A stretch of DNA of 64,000 bases from Vibrio cincinnatiensis DSM 19608 (GCF_900167345.1 NZ_FUXB01000010.1:62001-126000); one strand, 5' to 3'; counted from the first letter of the stretch, positions 39,239 to 49,658 are shown. A program made the numbers and translations. The notes: generated from the sequence alone by a model not told the origin.

Positions 39239-40651
39239 TTATAGCACGTGTACTGATGTGGTATTGGTTGTGCCTGAAGCAACTAATGCCCCAGAAACCA
39301 TAACGGCGATATCGCCTTTTTTACCTAAGCCAGACTCCAGAGCAATTTCTTTACCTAAACGGTAGAAATCATCGGTGCTGTCAATAGCGTTTACGACAAC
39401 AGGCGTAATACCTTTGCTCAATACTAATTGAGCCGCTGTTTTCTTGTTTGTCGTTACAGCAATGATATTCGCGGTTGGGAAGTATTTACGTACAGAACGA
39501 GCTGATTTACCCGCTTCAGTTGCGACGACGATCAGCGGAGCTGCCAATTTTTCAGCCGTATCAACGGCACCTTTACATACTGCTTCAGTAATGCGTAGGC
39601 GAGGGCTGTCTAATCGTGAGCCGAGCTCTGCTTTTAACGCTGCATCGGTACGGTTTGCAATTTGAGCCATGATTGTGACGGCTTCAACCGGGTATTTACC
39701 TTTAGCCGTTTCACCAGAAAGCATAACGGCATCAGTACCATCCATGATCGCGTTCGCAACGTCACCCGCTTCAGCACGAGTTGGGCGAGGGTTTTTGATC
39801 ATAGAATCTAGCATTTGTGTTGCAGTGATGACGACTTTACGAGCACGGTTACATTTTTCGATCATCATCTTCTGAGCAAAGATCACTTCTTCAGCTGGGA
39901 TCTCAACACCTAGGTCACCACGAGCAACCATGATACCGTCAGATAACTCAAGAATTTCATCAAAGTTATCAACACCTTCTTGGTTCTCAATTTTTGAGAT
40001 GATTTGGATATTTTCGCCGCCGTTAGCTGCTAATACTTCACGGATTTCTTTGACATCTGAAGCTTTACGAATGAAAGAAGCAGCAACGAAATCAACACCT
40101 TGCTCACAACCAAATTTTAGGTCATTTTTGTCTTTCTCAGACAATGCAGGCAGGTTAACAGAGACGCCAGGTAGGTTAACCCCTTTGTTTTCACCTAGTG
40201 CACCGTTGTTCAATACCTTACATTTTACTTCCGTAGCGGTTGTTGAAATCACTTCCATTTCAATCAAACCATCGTCGACTAAAATGGTGTTACCAGCAGA
40301 AAGGTCTTGTGCAAAACCTGCGTAAGTGACGGCAACCGTATTTTTATTACCTACAACAGAAGTATCAGTTGTAAAAGTGAACTCTTGGCCAGCAACGAGA
40401 TCAACATCATCACCATTTTCAAGTTTGATAGTGCGGATTTCAGGCCCTTTAGTATCAAGCAAAATAGCAAGTTGCTTACCTGTGGCTTCCATGACTTTAC
40501 GGAAGTTTGTAATACGAGTGCCATGCTCTACATAATCACCATGAGAGAAGTTCAAACGCATGACATTCATGCCAGCGTTAACCAGCTCAGTTAACTTCTC
40601 TACAGATTCAGTTTTAGGGCCAATCGTACAAACGATTTTGGTCTTTTTCAT
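39239..40651 (-). CDS. pykF: Pyruvate kinase I
   Basis: Converts phosphoenolpyruvate and ADP to pyruvate and ATP. The 470-aa product is the length of E. coli PykF, with [14 protein letters not shown] at the start, RLNFSHG, the active-site region [19 protein letters not shown] and the metal-binding [12 protein letters not shown] and TATQMLDSM segments. GGAGAG lies 7-8 bases upstream. A 13-bp palindrome TGAAAGTCTTTCA about 143 bp upstream resembles a Cra (FruR) site but has one extra base. Codon bias is high. Confidence 0.96.
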   Translation of the reverse strand: MKKTKIVCTIGPKTESVEKLTELVNAGMNVMRLNFSHGDYVEHGTRITNFRKVMEATGKQLAILLDTKGPEIRTIKLENGDDVDLVAGQEFTFTTDTSVVGNKNTVAVTYAGFAQDLSAGNTILVDDGLIEMEVISTTATEVKCKVLNNGALGENKGVNLPGVSVNLPALSEKDKNDLKFGCEQGVDFVAASFIRKASDVKEIREVLAANGGENIQIISKIENQEGVDNFDEILELSDGIMVARGDLGVEIPAEEVIFAQKMMIEKCNRARKVVITATQMLDSMIKNPRPTRAEAGDVANAIMDGTDAVMLSGETAKGKYPVEAVTIMAQIANRTDAALKAELGSRLDSPRLRITEAVCKGAVDTAEKLAAPLIVVATEAGKSARSVRKYFPTANIIAVTTNKKTAAQLVLSKGITPVVVNAIDSTDDFYRLGKEIALESGLGKKGDIAVMVSGALVASGTTNTTSVHVL

Positions 40652-40793
40652 GGAAAGTGCTCTCCGGTAAGTAAATTAGGATGAATTTAAAGTTTAATTT
40701 AGTGTAATGCCTTGCTTTACAATGATCTCGTTAATGGCAAATTTCATTTCTCATTGCCAAACACCCTTCACGAGTATGTTTCACTCTAAAGCT

Positions 40794-40806
40794 GAAAGTC
40801 TTTCAA
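40794..40806. promoter_or_regulatory. Palindrome resembling a Cra/FruR site upstream of pykF
   Basis: TGAAAGTCTTTCA is an odd palindrome in the 443-bp pykF-deoR gap. Cra sites read about TGAAACGTTTCA, one base shorter in the middle, so the assignment is weak; pykF is a known Cra target in E. coli. Confidence 0.3.
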
Positions 40807-41018
40807 CAGATCTAGTCATTTTATGACTGTTTATCTGAGGTGAAATTTCAGAAATCGACAACTTATCGACCTTAAAGAGGGATTGTTGCCAAAATATTTC
40901 GTTGGTTTCTGTAATTTATTTTCTTTTCGGGTGCGAATTCTATCATCTAATGAAGGCAATATCACGATTTAAGATTTGTCTTAGAACAAGGTTTTAGCTC
41001 TAAATATTAATTTTTTGG

Positions 41019-41075
41019 ATCGAAATAAATGGACGTAAATGTTTCGAAGTGATTATAATTGGTTTCGAATCGAAA
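41019..41075 (+). promoter_or_regulatory. Promoter and operator of the DeoR-family gene
   Basis: A consensus -10 TATAAT (41054-41059) with a poor -35 TGGACG (41030-41035, 18-bp spacer). The palindrome TTTCGAATCGAAA (41063-41075) covers the expected start point, and related half sites ATCGAAAT (41019-41026) and TTTCGAA (41042-41048) flank the -35 and spacer. Iterated TTTCGA motifs are typical of DeoR-type repressor operators, so autorepression is likely. Confidence 0.65.
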
Positions 41076-41094
41076 TTAACGTAATCCGGTAAAC

Positions 41095-41856
41095 ATGTCT
41101 AAACGAAACACTCAGGTAAGACGACACGCCATTGCTCGCTTGGTTAATGAACAAGGAGAGGTTAGTGTTGAAGCGCTCTCTAGTCAATTTAAAACATCAG
41201 AAGTCACCATTAGAAAGGATCTTGCCTCTTTAGAGACCAACGGTTTATTGTTGCGTCGCTATGGTGGTGCTATTGCGCTTCCTAAAGAAGTCGTTGCTGA
41301 CGAATTTAATGAAAAAGTTTCGATTCGAAAGTTATCATTAGCCAAGGCGGCTGCAAAACTGATTAAAGATCACCACCGGATTGTGATTGATAGTGGTAGT
41401 ACGACGGCTGCACTTATTCAACAGTTGAATGATAAAAGAGGATTGGTTGTGATGACCAACTCTCTATATGTTGCTAATGCACTGAATGAACTTGAAAGTG
41501 AGCCTACTTTATTGATGACCGGAGGGACTTGGGATACGCATTCTGAATCTTTTCAAGGCAAAGTGGCTGAATCTGTTCTGCGCTCTTACGATTTTGATCA
41601 GCTTTTTATTGGCGCGGATGGCATTGATTTAGAGCGTGGAACGACGACTTTTAATGAGTTAACTGGCTTAAGCCAAGTGATGGCGGATGTTTCCCGAGAA
41701 GTTATCGTCATGATTGAGTCCGACAAAGTAGGGCGGAAGATCCCGAATTTAGAGCTCGCTTGGCAACGTATTGATGTCTTGGTCACCGATCGGGATCTGA
41801 GTGATGAGTGTGCCAAGCAGATTGAATCTCATCAAGTTCGAGTCATTCGAGCTTAA
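41095..41856 (+). CDS. DeoR-family transcriptional regulator next to glmS
   Basis: A 253-aa DeoR-type repressor. The N-terminal helix-turn-helix (about 5-58) includes VSVEALSSQFKTSEVTIRKDLASLE and the LLRRYGGA segment, and the C-terminal DeoRC sugar-phosphate-binding domain has IVIDSGSTTAALIQQL, MTNSLYVANAL and FIGADGID. Its position 98 bp before glmS, the same as in V. cholerae, suggests that it senses an aminosugar phosphate and controls glmS as well as itself, but the effector cannot be read from the sequence. Confidence 0.9.
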   Translation: MSKRNTQVRRHAIARLVNEQGEVSVEALSSQFKTSEVTIRKDLASLETNGLLLRRYGGAIALPKEVVADEFNEKVSIRKLSLAKAAAKLIKDHHRIVIDSGSTTAALIQQLNDKRGLVVMTNSLYVANALNELESEPTLLMTGGTWDTHSESFQGKVAESVLRSYDFDQLFIGADGIDLERGTTTFNELTGLSQVMADVSREVIVMIESDKVGRKIPNLELAWQRIDVLVTDRDLSDECAKQIESHQVRVIRA

Positions 41857-41954
41857 TTACATCGAGACATATTACCTTGACGCTAGCCCACCTAATGGCC
41901 TTTGCTTGCTGCCTGAGGCTAGTTTCAAAAAATTAATAACATAATGGAGTTCGT

Positions 41955-43787
41955 ATGTGTGGAATTGTGGGCGCAGTAGCGCAGCGAGATGTTGCTGAAA
42001 TTCTAGTGGAAGGTTTACGCCGTTTGGAATATCGGGGGTATGACTCAGCGGGAGTCGCGGTAGTTGATGAAGAGAATCAACTAACCCGAGTTCGCCGGTT
42101 AGGAAAAGTACAAGAGTTAGCCGATGCGGTAGAAGCTGCGCAAGTGTCTGGTGGCACAGGGATAGCCCATACTCGTTGGGCAACGCATGGTGAACCTTCA
42201 GAGATCAACGCTCATCCACACATGTCTGGTGACATTGCCGTGGTTCATAATGGCATTATTGAAAACCATCAAGTATTACGCGACCTTTTGCGTGAACGGG
42301 GATATGTCTTCGAATCACAAACCGATACAGAAGTCATTGCTCATTTAGTGAATTGGGAACGTCGGACCTCTAGCTCATTGATTGAAGCATTACAAAAAGC
42401 GGTCAAACAGTTGGAAGGGGCTTACGGTACTGTCGTACTTGATTGTAACGATCCCAGCCGACTGGCGGTTGCTCGTTCCGGTAGCCCGATTGTGATTGGT
42501 TTTGGCGTTGGGGAAAACTTCCTCGCCTCCGATCAATTGGCGCTTCTGAGCGTTACTCGCCGCTTTATGTATCTTGAAGAAGGTGATGTTGCAGAAATCA
42601 CTCGTCGAGAAGTGAATGTTTTTGCCGAAAATGGTGAACCTGTTGTACGCGAGATTATTGAATCTAATGCCGAGCACGATGCTGGAGATAAAGGCAAGTA
42701 TCGTCACTTTATGCAAAAAGAGATTTTTGAACAGCCTACCGCTTTGATCAATACCATGGAAGGGCGGATCAGCCACGACACCGTGATCACCGAAAGTATC
42801 GGGGTACATGCCGCAGAGATCTTAAGCCAAGTGGAACATGTTCAAATTGTGGCTTGTGGCACCTCTTACAATGCAGGAATGACCGCTCGTTACTGGTTTG
42901 AAGCACTCGCCGGGGTCAGTTGTGATGTAGAAATTGCCTCCGAGTTCCGTTATCGCAAGTTTGTGACCCGCCCTAATAGCTTATTGATTACACTTTCTCA
43001 ATCTGGAGAAACCGCCGATACATTGGCTGCGTTACGTTTAGCCAAAGAAAAAGGTTATATGGCGGCAATGACCATTTGTAACGTGGCGGGGTCTTCTTTA
43101 GTTCGTGAATCGGATTTTGCTTTTATGACCCGAGCGGGCATTGAAATTGGCGTCGCCTCAACCAAAGCCTTTACTACACAACTTTCAGCTCTGCTTATGC
43201 TGGTGACGGCATTAGGTAAACAAAAGCAGGTGATTGATAGCCAAAAAGAAGCGGATATTGTGCAAGCGTTGCATGCTTTACCTAGGCAGATTGAGCAAGC
43301 GCTCGCTTGTGAGAAACAGATAGAAGTGATTGCCGAAGACTTTGCCGATAAGCACCATACGCTATTTTTAGGGCGTGGTGAGTTTTATCCGATAGCCCTC
43401 GAAGCATCATTGAAGCTTAAGGAGATCTCTTACATCCATGCAGAAGCTTATGCCGCAGGCGAATTGAAACATGGGCCATTAGCCTTGATTGATGCCGATA
43501 TGCCCGTTGTAGTCGTCGCACCCAGCAATGATTTACTAGAAAAGCTCAAATCCAATATTGAAGAGGTACGCGCCCGTGGTGGTTTGTTGTATGTCTTTGC
43601 CGACCAGGATGCGGGATTTGAGGCTGACGACACGATGAAGATCATTACCATGCCTCCGGTGAGTGCGATCACCGCACCAATCTACTACACCATTCCTATG
43701 CAGTTACTTTCGTACCATGTTGCATTGATCAAAGGCACCGATGTTGACCAGCCCCGTAATTTGGCAAAAGCGGTAACGGTTGAGTAG
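41955..43787 (+). CDS. glmS: Glutamine-fructose-6-phosphate aminotransferase (isomerising)
   Basis: Makes glucosamine 6-phosphate from fructose 6-phosphate and glutamine, the entry to peptidoglycan and LPS aminosugars. The 610-aa product has the class II glutaminase domain with catalytic Cys at position 2 (MCGIVGA), [22 protein letters not shown], and two SIS sugar-isomerase domains ([57 protein letters not shown]). It ends [13 protein letters not shown], as in E. coli. GGAG lies 6 bases upstream. A long hairpin (43801-43857) follows. Confidence 0.97.
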   Translation: MCGIVGAVAQRDVAEILVEGLRRLEYRGYDSAGVAVVDEENQLTRVRRLGKVQELADAVEAAQVSGGTGIAHTRWATHGEPSEINAHPHMSGDIAVVHNGIIENHQVLRDLLRERGYVFESQTDTEVIAHLVNWERRTSSSLIEALQKAVKQLEGAYGTVVLDCNDPSRLAVARSGSPIVIGFGVGENFLASDQLALLSVTRRFMYLEEGDVAEITRREVNVFAENGEPVVREIIESNAEHDAGDKGKYRHFMQKEIFEQPTALINTMEGRISHDTVITESIGVHAAEILSQVEHVQIVACGTSYNAGMTARYWFEALAGVSCDVEIASEFRYRKFVTRPNSLLITLSQSGETADTLAALRLAKEKGYMAAMTICNVAGSSLVRESDFAFMTRAGIEIGVASTKAFTTQLSALLMLVTALGKQKQVIDSQKEADIVQALHALPRQIEQALACEKQIEVIAEDFADKHHTLFLGRGEFYPIALEASLKLKEISYIHAEAYAAGELKHGPLALIDADMPVVVVAPSNDLLEKLKSNIEEVRARGGLLYVFADQDAGFEADDTMKIITMPPVSAITAPIYYTIPMQLLSYHVALIKGTDVDQPRNLAKAVTVE

Positions 43788-43800
43788 GGATAGTATTGTA

Positions 43801-43857
43801 GGAGAGGAATAAAGGATTGCTCCCTGAAATGAGCTTAATTGTTCTTTATTTCTCTCC
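43801..43857. terminator. Long hairpin after glmS
   Basis: GGAGAGGAATAAAG (43801-43814) and CTTTATTTCTCTCC (43844-43857) pair with one mismatch across a 29-nt loop, beginning 13 bp after the glmS stop. There is no T run; it may be a terminator or an mRNA 3'-end stabiliser. Confidence 0.5.
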
Positions 43858-44003
43858 ATTATATTGTAATTGCACCGTGCAGTAAAAGTAGTCAATATAG
43901 GCTAGTGAGGATATATCAGAGTATTAAGAAGAAAGCCCAAGTATTTTTATAAGCTGGAAAAACATTAATATAGTTATACTTACGTTCATATTTAATTTTA
44001 AGG

Positions 44004-45137
44004 CTATTTAAACATCAACATGACAGCAGCAATATTACGCGCTGTGGATTCAATATTGAATGCTGCTTCTTTTAGTGCTGTTGATAAATCAGTTGCACGG
44101 GGAACAATATCAAATACGGCGTTGATTCCGTGATCGTGGACGATAGAGTAATCTTGTGACAAGCATCCGGCGATCCCAATGACGGGAATGTTTGCTTTTT
44201 GGCATAATCTCGCAACACCTATTGGGGTTTTACCATGAATAGTCTGGCTATCTATACGACCCTCTCCGGTAATAACAACATCAGCACCTTGGATAAGCTC
44301 TGCTAAATGAGTGGCTTCAATCACAATATCAATGCCGGGCTTCATCACCGCATTGAGTAATCCGTATAGGGCGGCACCTAGCCCTCCAGCTGCTCCTGCT
44401 CCTGGAACGTCTCTAATTTTTATACCCAATTGTTGTTCAACAATATCAGCAAAGTGAGATAGGTTTGCATCCAGAGTCAGTACCATATCAATACTTGCTC
44501 CTTTTTGTGGACCAAATATATGAGATGCGCCACTTACTCCACACAACGGGTTATCAACATCACATGCAACCTCAATAGTAATAGAGGCTAAACGTGGGTC
44601 GATATTGGATAAATCAATACGGTCTAGTTGGCTTAATGCGCCCCCACCGTATCCGAGTTCTATACCATTAACATCTAAAAAGCGGATACCGAGAGCTTGG
44701 CACATCCCAATTCCAGCATCATTTGTTGCACTACCGCCAATTCCCAATATCAGATGCTGAATTTCTAGATCTAACGCTGCCTTAATTAATTGTCCGGTAC
44801 CAAAACTTGTTGTGATAAGTGGGTTACGTTGCTCTGCTTCGACTAAATGAATACCAGATGCTGATGCCATCTCGATGACGGCGGTTGAACCATCGCCCAT
44901 CAAACCAAAATAAGCGTCTACTTCTCTACCCAAAGGGTCTAAAACTTTCGTCGGTATTATTTTTCCTTTACTAGAATCGATCAAAGATTGTACCGTTCCC
45001 TCACCACCATCAGCCATAGGAACTTTAATAATGTTAGCGTCGGGGATGATTTTACGCAGACCATTTTCAATATAAGTCGCCACTTCCAATGCTGTTAAGC
45101 TCTCTTTAAACGAGTCAGGTGCTATCACTATTTTCAT
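44004..45137 (-). CDS. Glycerate 2-kinase, GarK/GlxK family
   Basis: Phosphorylates D-glycerate, usually to 2-phosphoglycerate in this family, feeding lower glycolysis. The 377-aa product shows the family signatures APDSFKESLTA at the N terminus, PMADGGEGT, GIGGSATNDAG and VITGEGRIDSQTIHGKTP. garK and glxK cannot be told apart here. It follows xylB on the same strand by 219 bp, across a 14-bp perfect inverted repeat, and 12-bp direct repeats (ATATATCAGAGT) lie on both sides of the gene. Its link to xylose use is unclear. The ribosome site is GGAG. Confidence 0.9.
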   Translation of the reverse strand: MKIVIAPDSFKESLTALEVATYIENGLRKIIPDANIIKVPMADGGEGTVQSLIDSSKGKIIPTKVLDPLGREVDAYFGLMGDGSTAVIEMASASGIHLVEAEQRNPLITTSFGTGQLIKAALDLEIQHLILGIGGSATNDAGIGMCQALGIRFLDVNGIELGYGGGALSQLDRIDLSNIDPRLASITIEVACDVDNPLCGVSGASHIFGPQKGASIDMVLTLDANLSHFADIVEQQLGIKIRDVPGAGAAGGLGAALYGLLNAVMKPGIDIVIEATHLAELIQGADVVITGEGRIDSQTIHGKTPIGVARLCQKANIPVIGIAGCLSQDYSIVHDHGINAVFDIVPRATDLSTALKEAAFNIESTARNIAAVMLMFK

Positions 45138-45298
45138 TTTTTTCTCCGCTTAAACCCCAAATAAGTTAAACACACCCAATAACAATACGACACAATGCTG
45201 ATGACTAAACTAACTAAAAATTGGCAAGGTGTTCTTATGTTCTTCATCTCTCCACGGAGGTGGCGGTGACGATTCGATTCATAAGAGCAGAGAAAATA

Positions 45299-45340
45299 TA
45301 TCAGAGTTAATACTAGTAGCTAATAATATTAACTCTGATA
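45299..45340. terminator. Perfect inverted repeat between xylB and the glycerate kinase gene
   Basis: Arms 45299-45312 and 45327-45340 (TATCAGAGTTAATA and complement, 14 bp, no mismatch) with a 14-nt loop, starting 17 bp after the xylB stop. It is AT-rich without a clear T run, and so could be a hairpin terminator of xylB or a protein-binding dyad in front of the kinase gene. Confidence 0.5.
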
Positions 45341-45356
45341 CCACTATATAAGCTTG

Positions 45357-46814
45357 CTACTTATTGAATAATGGTCGTAGTTGTTCATATAAAGTGGTAT
45401 ATATTCTGCGTTTTTTAGAAAGAGATAAATGTTTTTCTTTATTAGGGATATGGTGCTGGAGAATTTTTGGCTGTACGCAAATTTTCTTAATAGAGGAAGC
45501 CTCTTTACACACTCCCAGTTGGGCAAGACGAGCCGCACCTAAAGCTGGACCTATGTCTCCTCCTTCGCGGTAAATTAGTGGCTTATTAAAAATATTGGAG
45601 AGCAATTGTCTCCAGTATTCACTTTTTGCTCCTCCTCCTATCAGAGTTATTTCACTGGGAATATCTCCGGTAATATGTAGAGCATCTAAGCCATCTGCGA
45701 GAGCAAATCCAACCCCTTCTAGTACCGCCTGTGCCATGTCTTGGGCAGTGGTATCATGCGTTAAACCAAAGAATACACCTTGAGCATTCGGATTATTGTG
45801 TGGGGTACGCTCTCCAGATAAGTAAGGTAAAAAAATCAGTGAGGTATCAGGTTTTTGTTGTTCAAGTTCATTCATCATGAGTGGAACGTTGTCAAATCCA
45901 GTGATTTTAGCGATCCAATTTAGACAAGATGCGGCACTTAAGATCACTGACATAGTGTGCCAAGTATTCGGTAAAGCGTGACAAAATGAATGCAGTGCAG
46001 ATTCTGTGTTTGAGACAAAACCTTTGCTAACAGCAAAGTAGACTCCAGAAGTACCCAGTGAAATCATCGCATGGCCGGGAGAGACAATACCGACACCAAT
46101 AGCTCCAGCCGCATTATCACCACCACCAGCGACAACAGGTATTTCCTGCAGCCCGAACTGTTTTGCAATCTCAGGGCTGAGTGAGCCGGTTATTTGATTC
46201 CCCTCATACAAAGCTGGCATATGGGTTCTGTTAAGTTGGCATGCATGCAGTAATTCATCGCTCCAATCACGTTTGCCAACGTCTAACCACATAGTGCCAG
46301 CAGCGTCAGAAAGATCGGTAGCAAAATCTCCGGTTAGCAGAAATCTTAGATAGTCTTTAGGAAGTAAAATTTTGGCGACTTGGGAAAAACATTCCGGTTC
46401 ATGTTTCTGTAACCATTTAAGTTTTGGAGCGCTGAATCCCGGCATCATCAGGTTGCCGGTAATCGCTCTGCTCTCTGGTACAAGTTGTTCCAACTCCTGA
46501 CACTCTACTTCACAGCGACCATCATTCCATAAAATAGCTGGACGCAGCACATGGTTATTCTTATCCAGTAGAGTGACACCATGCATTTGCCCTGATAATC
46601 CAAGGGCTTTTACTTCTGCAAGTGAGTGCTGTTTATTCAGTTCAGCTAGAGCATTTTGGGTTGCTTCCCACCAATCATGAGGGTTTTGCTCAGACCAAAG
46701 TGGTTGAGGGCGCGAGACAGTTAAAGTAGTCGTGGTAGAGGCGATAATTTCCCCTTCCTCAGACAAAAGAATCGCCTTGATACCAGAAGTGCCTAAATCA
46801 ATGCCGATATACAT
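45357..46814 (-). CDS. xylB: Xylulokinase
   Basis: Phosphorylates D-xylulose to D-xylulose 5-phosphate, which enters the pentose phosphate pathway (tkt is at 26 kb). The 485-aa product (E. coli XylB 484 aa) is an FGGY kinase: MYIGIDLGTSGIKAILL with phosphate-binding loop 1, QMHGVTLLD, the catalytic-base Asp region DAAGTMWLD, GGGDNAAGAIGVG and the C-terminal ATP-binding LIGGGAKSEYWRQLL. It is divergent from xylR, with a 195-bp gap. Confidence 0.95.
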   Translation of the reverse strand: MYIGIDLGTSGIKAILLSEEGEIIASTTTTLTVSRPQPLWSEQNPHDWWEATQNALAELNKQHSLAEVKALGLSGQMHGVTLLDKNNHVLRPAILWNDGRCEVECQELEQLVPESRAITGNLMMPGFSAPKLKWLQKHEPECFSQVAKILLPKDYLRFLLTGDFATDLSDAAGTMWLDVGKRDWSDELLHACQLNRTHMPALYEGNQITGSLSPEIAKQFGLQEIPVVAGGGDNAAGAIGVGIVSPGHAMISLGTSGVYFAVSKGFVSNTESALHSFCHALPNTWHTMSVILSAASCLNWIAKITGFDNVPLMMNELEQQKPDTSLIFLPYLSGERTPHNNPNAQGVFFGLTHDTTAQDMAQAVLEGVGFALADGLDALHITGDIPSEITLIGGGAKSEYWRQLLSNIFNKPLIYREGGDIGPALGAARLAQLGVCKEASSIKKICVQPKILQHHIPNKEKHLSLSKKRRIYTTLYEQLRPLFNK

Positions 46815-47009
46815 ATTCTATTCCTTGACGGTTATTACCATACTTGTTATTAAATAGGGTGCTTATTTGATTCTAGCTATTTATTTTCCCTGCTCAATTA
46901 TGTTTTTTATTAATGGCATTAAGATATTTCACGACTCATTTTTCGATCACATTATCTTGGGGATTTTATTGTTAATCTGTATTAATTCCTTAACAAGGTA
47001 GTGGTTGCT

Positions 47010-48200
47010 ATGGATAAAAACTATCAAATTTCACTGTTGTTCAATGCAAATAAAGTGTATGACCGGCAAATAATGGAAGGAATAGGTGAATATTTACATG
47101 CATCTCAAACGCATTGGAATATCTTTGTAGAGGAAGATTTTACAACGAATATGGAGCATTTCTGTACTTGGGACGGGGATGGTATTATTGCTGATTTTGA
47201 TAATCCTCAGATAGAATCTTTGCTCAAAAATACCACAATTCCTGTTGTTGGGGTTGGTGGCTCTTATAGTGATGAGTCTCTGTACCCTGATGTACCGTAT
47301 GTTGCTACCGATAACTTTAAACTGGTTGAAATGGCTTTCCAACACCTTAAAGAGAAAGGGCTGGAAAAGTTTGCTTTTTACGGTATACCAAATGACTCTT
47401 GGGAACGATGGGCACTAGAACGAGAAAAAGCATTTATTACGCTGGCTAGTCGAGATAACTATTTTCATTCTGTCTACCGAGGTTCGGAGACACACCCTAA
47501 GAGTTGGAAATATGATATGAATCGTTTAGCGGATTGGTTACAGCGCTTACCTAATCCTATTGGGATCATTGCTGTCACGGATGCCCGCGCTAGACATATC
47601 CTTCAGGCTTGTGATTATCTGGGATTAATGGTGCCTGATCGTATCGCTGTGATTGGCATTGATAATGAAGAAATGACTCGCTATCTGACCCGGGTTTCTC
47701 TTAGTTCTGTGGGGCAGGGAAGTAAATCAATGGGCTATAGGGCTGCTAAAATGCTGCATAGGCTATTAGAGCAACAAGAGCGTGATCCATCGGCTAATAT
47801 AAAATCTAGCCGGATCTTAGTTCCCCCTACTCAAGTATTTGAACGCCAGAGCTCGGATTATCAGGCATTGAATGATCCTTATGTTATCCAAGCTCTGCAC
47901 TTTATTCGGCATAATGCCTGTAAGGGTATAAAAGTGGATCAGGTGCTGAATCATATTGGTATTTCTCGATCAAATCTAGAAGCCAGATTTCGTGAAGAAA
48001 GAGGATACTCTATCCACAATGAAATTCATCACGTGAAATTAGAACGGGCAAAAAATTTATTGATTACCACTGAGCTTCCTATTGCTGAAATTGCGGAAAC
48101 CTGTGGTTATCCTTCCTTGCAGTATATGTACTCTGTGTTTAAAAAAGCTTTCGGAAGCACGCCAAAAGAATATCGCTGTCAAACATCCACTATGAAATAA
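47010..48200 (+). CDS. xylR: Xylose operon activator XylR (AraC family)
   Basis: Activates xylose genes on binding D-xylose. The 396-aa product from the ATG at 47010 aligns end to end with E. coli XylR: a LacI-like sensor domain (SLLFNANKVYDRQIMEGIGEYL, AVTDARARHILQACDYLG, VIGIDNEEMTRYL) and a C-terminal AraC double helix-turn-helix (ACKGIKVDQVLNHIGISRSNLEARF; EIAETCGYPSLQYMYSVFKKAFGSTPKEYR). An in-frame GTG three codons earlier is less likely by ribosome-site spacing. It converges on the transporter gene at a shared terminator. Confidence 0.95.
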   Translation: MDKNYQISLLFNANKVYDRQIMEGIGEYLHASQTHWNIFVEEDFTTNMEHFCTWDGDGIIADFDNPQIESLLKNTTIPVVGVGGSYSDESLYPDVPYVATDNFKLVEMAFQHLKEKGLEKFAFYGIPNDSWERWALEREKAFITLASRDNYFHSVYRGSETHPKSWKYDMNRLADWLQRLPNPIGIIAVTDARARHILQACDYLGLMVPDRIAVIGIDNEEMTRYLTRVSLSSVGQGSKSMGYRAAKMLHRLLEQQERDPSANIKSSRILVPPTQVFERQSSDYQALNDPYVIQALHFIRHNACKGIKVDQVLNHIGISRSNLEARFREERGYSIHNEIHHVKLERAKNLLITTELPIAEIAETCGYPSLQYMYSVFKKAFGSTPKEYRCQTSTMK

Positions 48201-48203
48201 CAA

Positions 48204-48232
48204 AGAAACCTACTATACACATATAGGTTTCT
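48204..48232. terminator. Bidirectional terminator between xylR and the transporter gene
   Basis: AGAAACCTA and TAGGTTTCT (9 bp) with an 11-nt loop, T-rich after and A-rich before, in the 54-bp gap of converging genes. Confidence 0.75.
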
Positions 48233-48254
48233 CTGTTTCATGGTGAAGTAATAA

Positions 48255-49658
48255 CTATTGATTGATAATAACTTGCTCTTTATTTGTTGTGGCTGGTTTT
48301 TCCCATAATGCTTCTAATTCTTCCAAAGATCGTCCTTTTGTTTCTGGTACCCATCTATAGATAAAATAGATCGTAAAGATTCCCATAATACCGTATAGCC
48401 AGAACGGGAATCCCCCATTGAATGTTTGATAAATACGGCTTTCAGGATCGTTCATCATAGGGAAAGTCTGTGAAACAAAAAAGTTTGCTGCCCACTGGGC
48501 AAAAACAGCAATAGATAAAGCTTTTGAACGAATATTATTAGGGAATATTTCAGATAGAAGTACCCATACAACAGGACCGAGAGACAGTGCAAAAGCCCCA
48601 ATGTAAAGTAGTACAAATACTAGTAGATAACCTCCGATAGCATTCATATATGCTGCTGTACCAATAGCAATCATACTGACTGCCATTAAGCTGGCACCTA
48701 TCATCATAAGTGGTCTGCGACCGAATTTGTCTACAGTGAGAATCGCCACAACGGTAAAACTGAGGTTCACCGCACCAACCAAAATAGTTTGTAGTAACGC
48801 AATATCAATACTGGAATTACTAAAGCCTTTCAGGATTGTTGGAGCGTAATAGAGGAAAACATTGATCCCTGTGACTTGTTGGAGAACACTAAGCATGATA
48901 CCAATCACAAGGACTCCCATAAATCCACCAGCGATAATGGCGCTATTATTACGCTGTTTGAATGACGATTGAATCTCTTGCCACTGATGTTCAACGTCTG
49001 ATTTTGCTCCTTTATTTAGTGCGTTGAGTAGGGCATAAGCTTCCTCATTCCGCCCACGTAACACTAACCAGCGTGGTGTTTCAGGTACAGTAAAGAGTAA
49101 AACTAGAAAAAGAGCCGCAGGAATAACTTCCGATGCAAACATATAGCGCCAGCCTGTTACATTTAACCAGCTTTCTGTGCCAATAAGCGCAATGCCGTAA
49201 TTAACAAAGTAAACCACTAACATACCAAAGATAATGGCGAACTGGTTACAAGCTACTAAGCCACCTCTCTTTTTAGGAGGAGCCACTTCAGCAATATACA
49301 TGGGGGACACCATTGAGGCGATACCGACACCAATACCACCGATAATGCGGTAAATGACAAATGTCCAGTAACTTTCCGGAATTGCCGAGCCTATGGCGGA
49401 GATTAAAAACAGGAGAGCCGCAATTTTGAGCGCACCTCGCCTACCATAACGGGTACTGAAATCACCGGATAGAATTGCACCAATGACACAGCCAATTAAA
49501 GCTGAAGATGCTGCAAAGCCTAGTTCAGCAGCAGTGAGCTGAAAATAATGTTGTAGCGCTTCAGTTGCTCCTGATATGACAGCCGTGTCATAACCAAATA
49601 GGAGCCCACCAAGTGCCACCACCAAAGTAAGGTGGAGCACATTAATGTTGCGTTTCAT
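48255..49658 (-). CDS. xylE: MFS sugar porter, xylose:H+ symporter (XylE type)
   Basis: A 467-aa sugar-porter-family transporter with 12 predicted membrane helices. Family signatures: GGLLFGYDTAVISGA at the start, YGRRGALK, GVGIASMVSPMYIAEVAPPKKRG, PETPRWLVLRGRNEEA, QQVTGINVFLYYAPTIL, DKFGRRPLMM and PETKGRSLEELE. Its place among xylA, xylR and xylB supports xylose as the substrate, by proton symport. E. coli XylE is 491 aa. GAGGA lies 6-8 bases before the ATG. The gene is divergent from xylA. Confidence 0.85.
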   Translation of the reverse strand: MKRNINVLHLTLVVALGGLLFGYDTAVISGATEALQHYFQLTAAELGFAASSALIGCVIGAILSGDFSTRYGRRGALKIAALLFLISAIGSAIPESYWTFVIYRIIGGIGVGIASMVSPMYIAEVAPPKKRGGLVACNQFAIIFGMLVVYFVNYGIALIGTESWLNVTGWRYMFASEVIPAALFLVLLFTVPETPRWLVLRGRNEEAYALLNALNKGAKSDVEHQWQEIQSSFKQRNNSAIIAGGFMGVLVIGIMLSVLQQVTGINVFLYYAPTILKGFSNSSIDIALLQTILVGAVNLSFTVVAILTVDKFGRRPLMMIGASLMAVSMIAIGTAAYMNAIGGYLLVFVLLYIGAFALSLGPVVWVLLSEIFPNNIRSKALSIAVFAQWAANFFVSQTFPMMNDPESRIYQTFNGGFPFWLYGIMGIFTIYFIYRWVPETKGRSLEELEALWEKPATTNKEQVIINQ

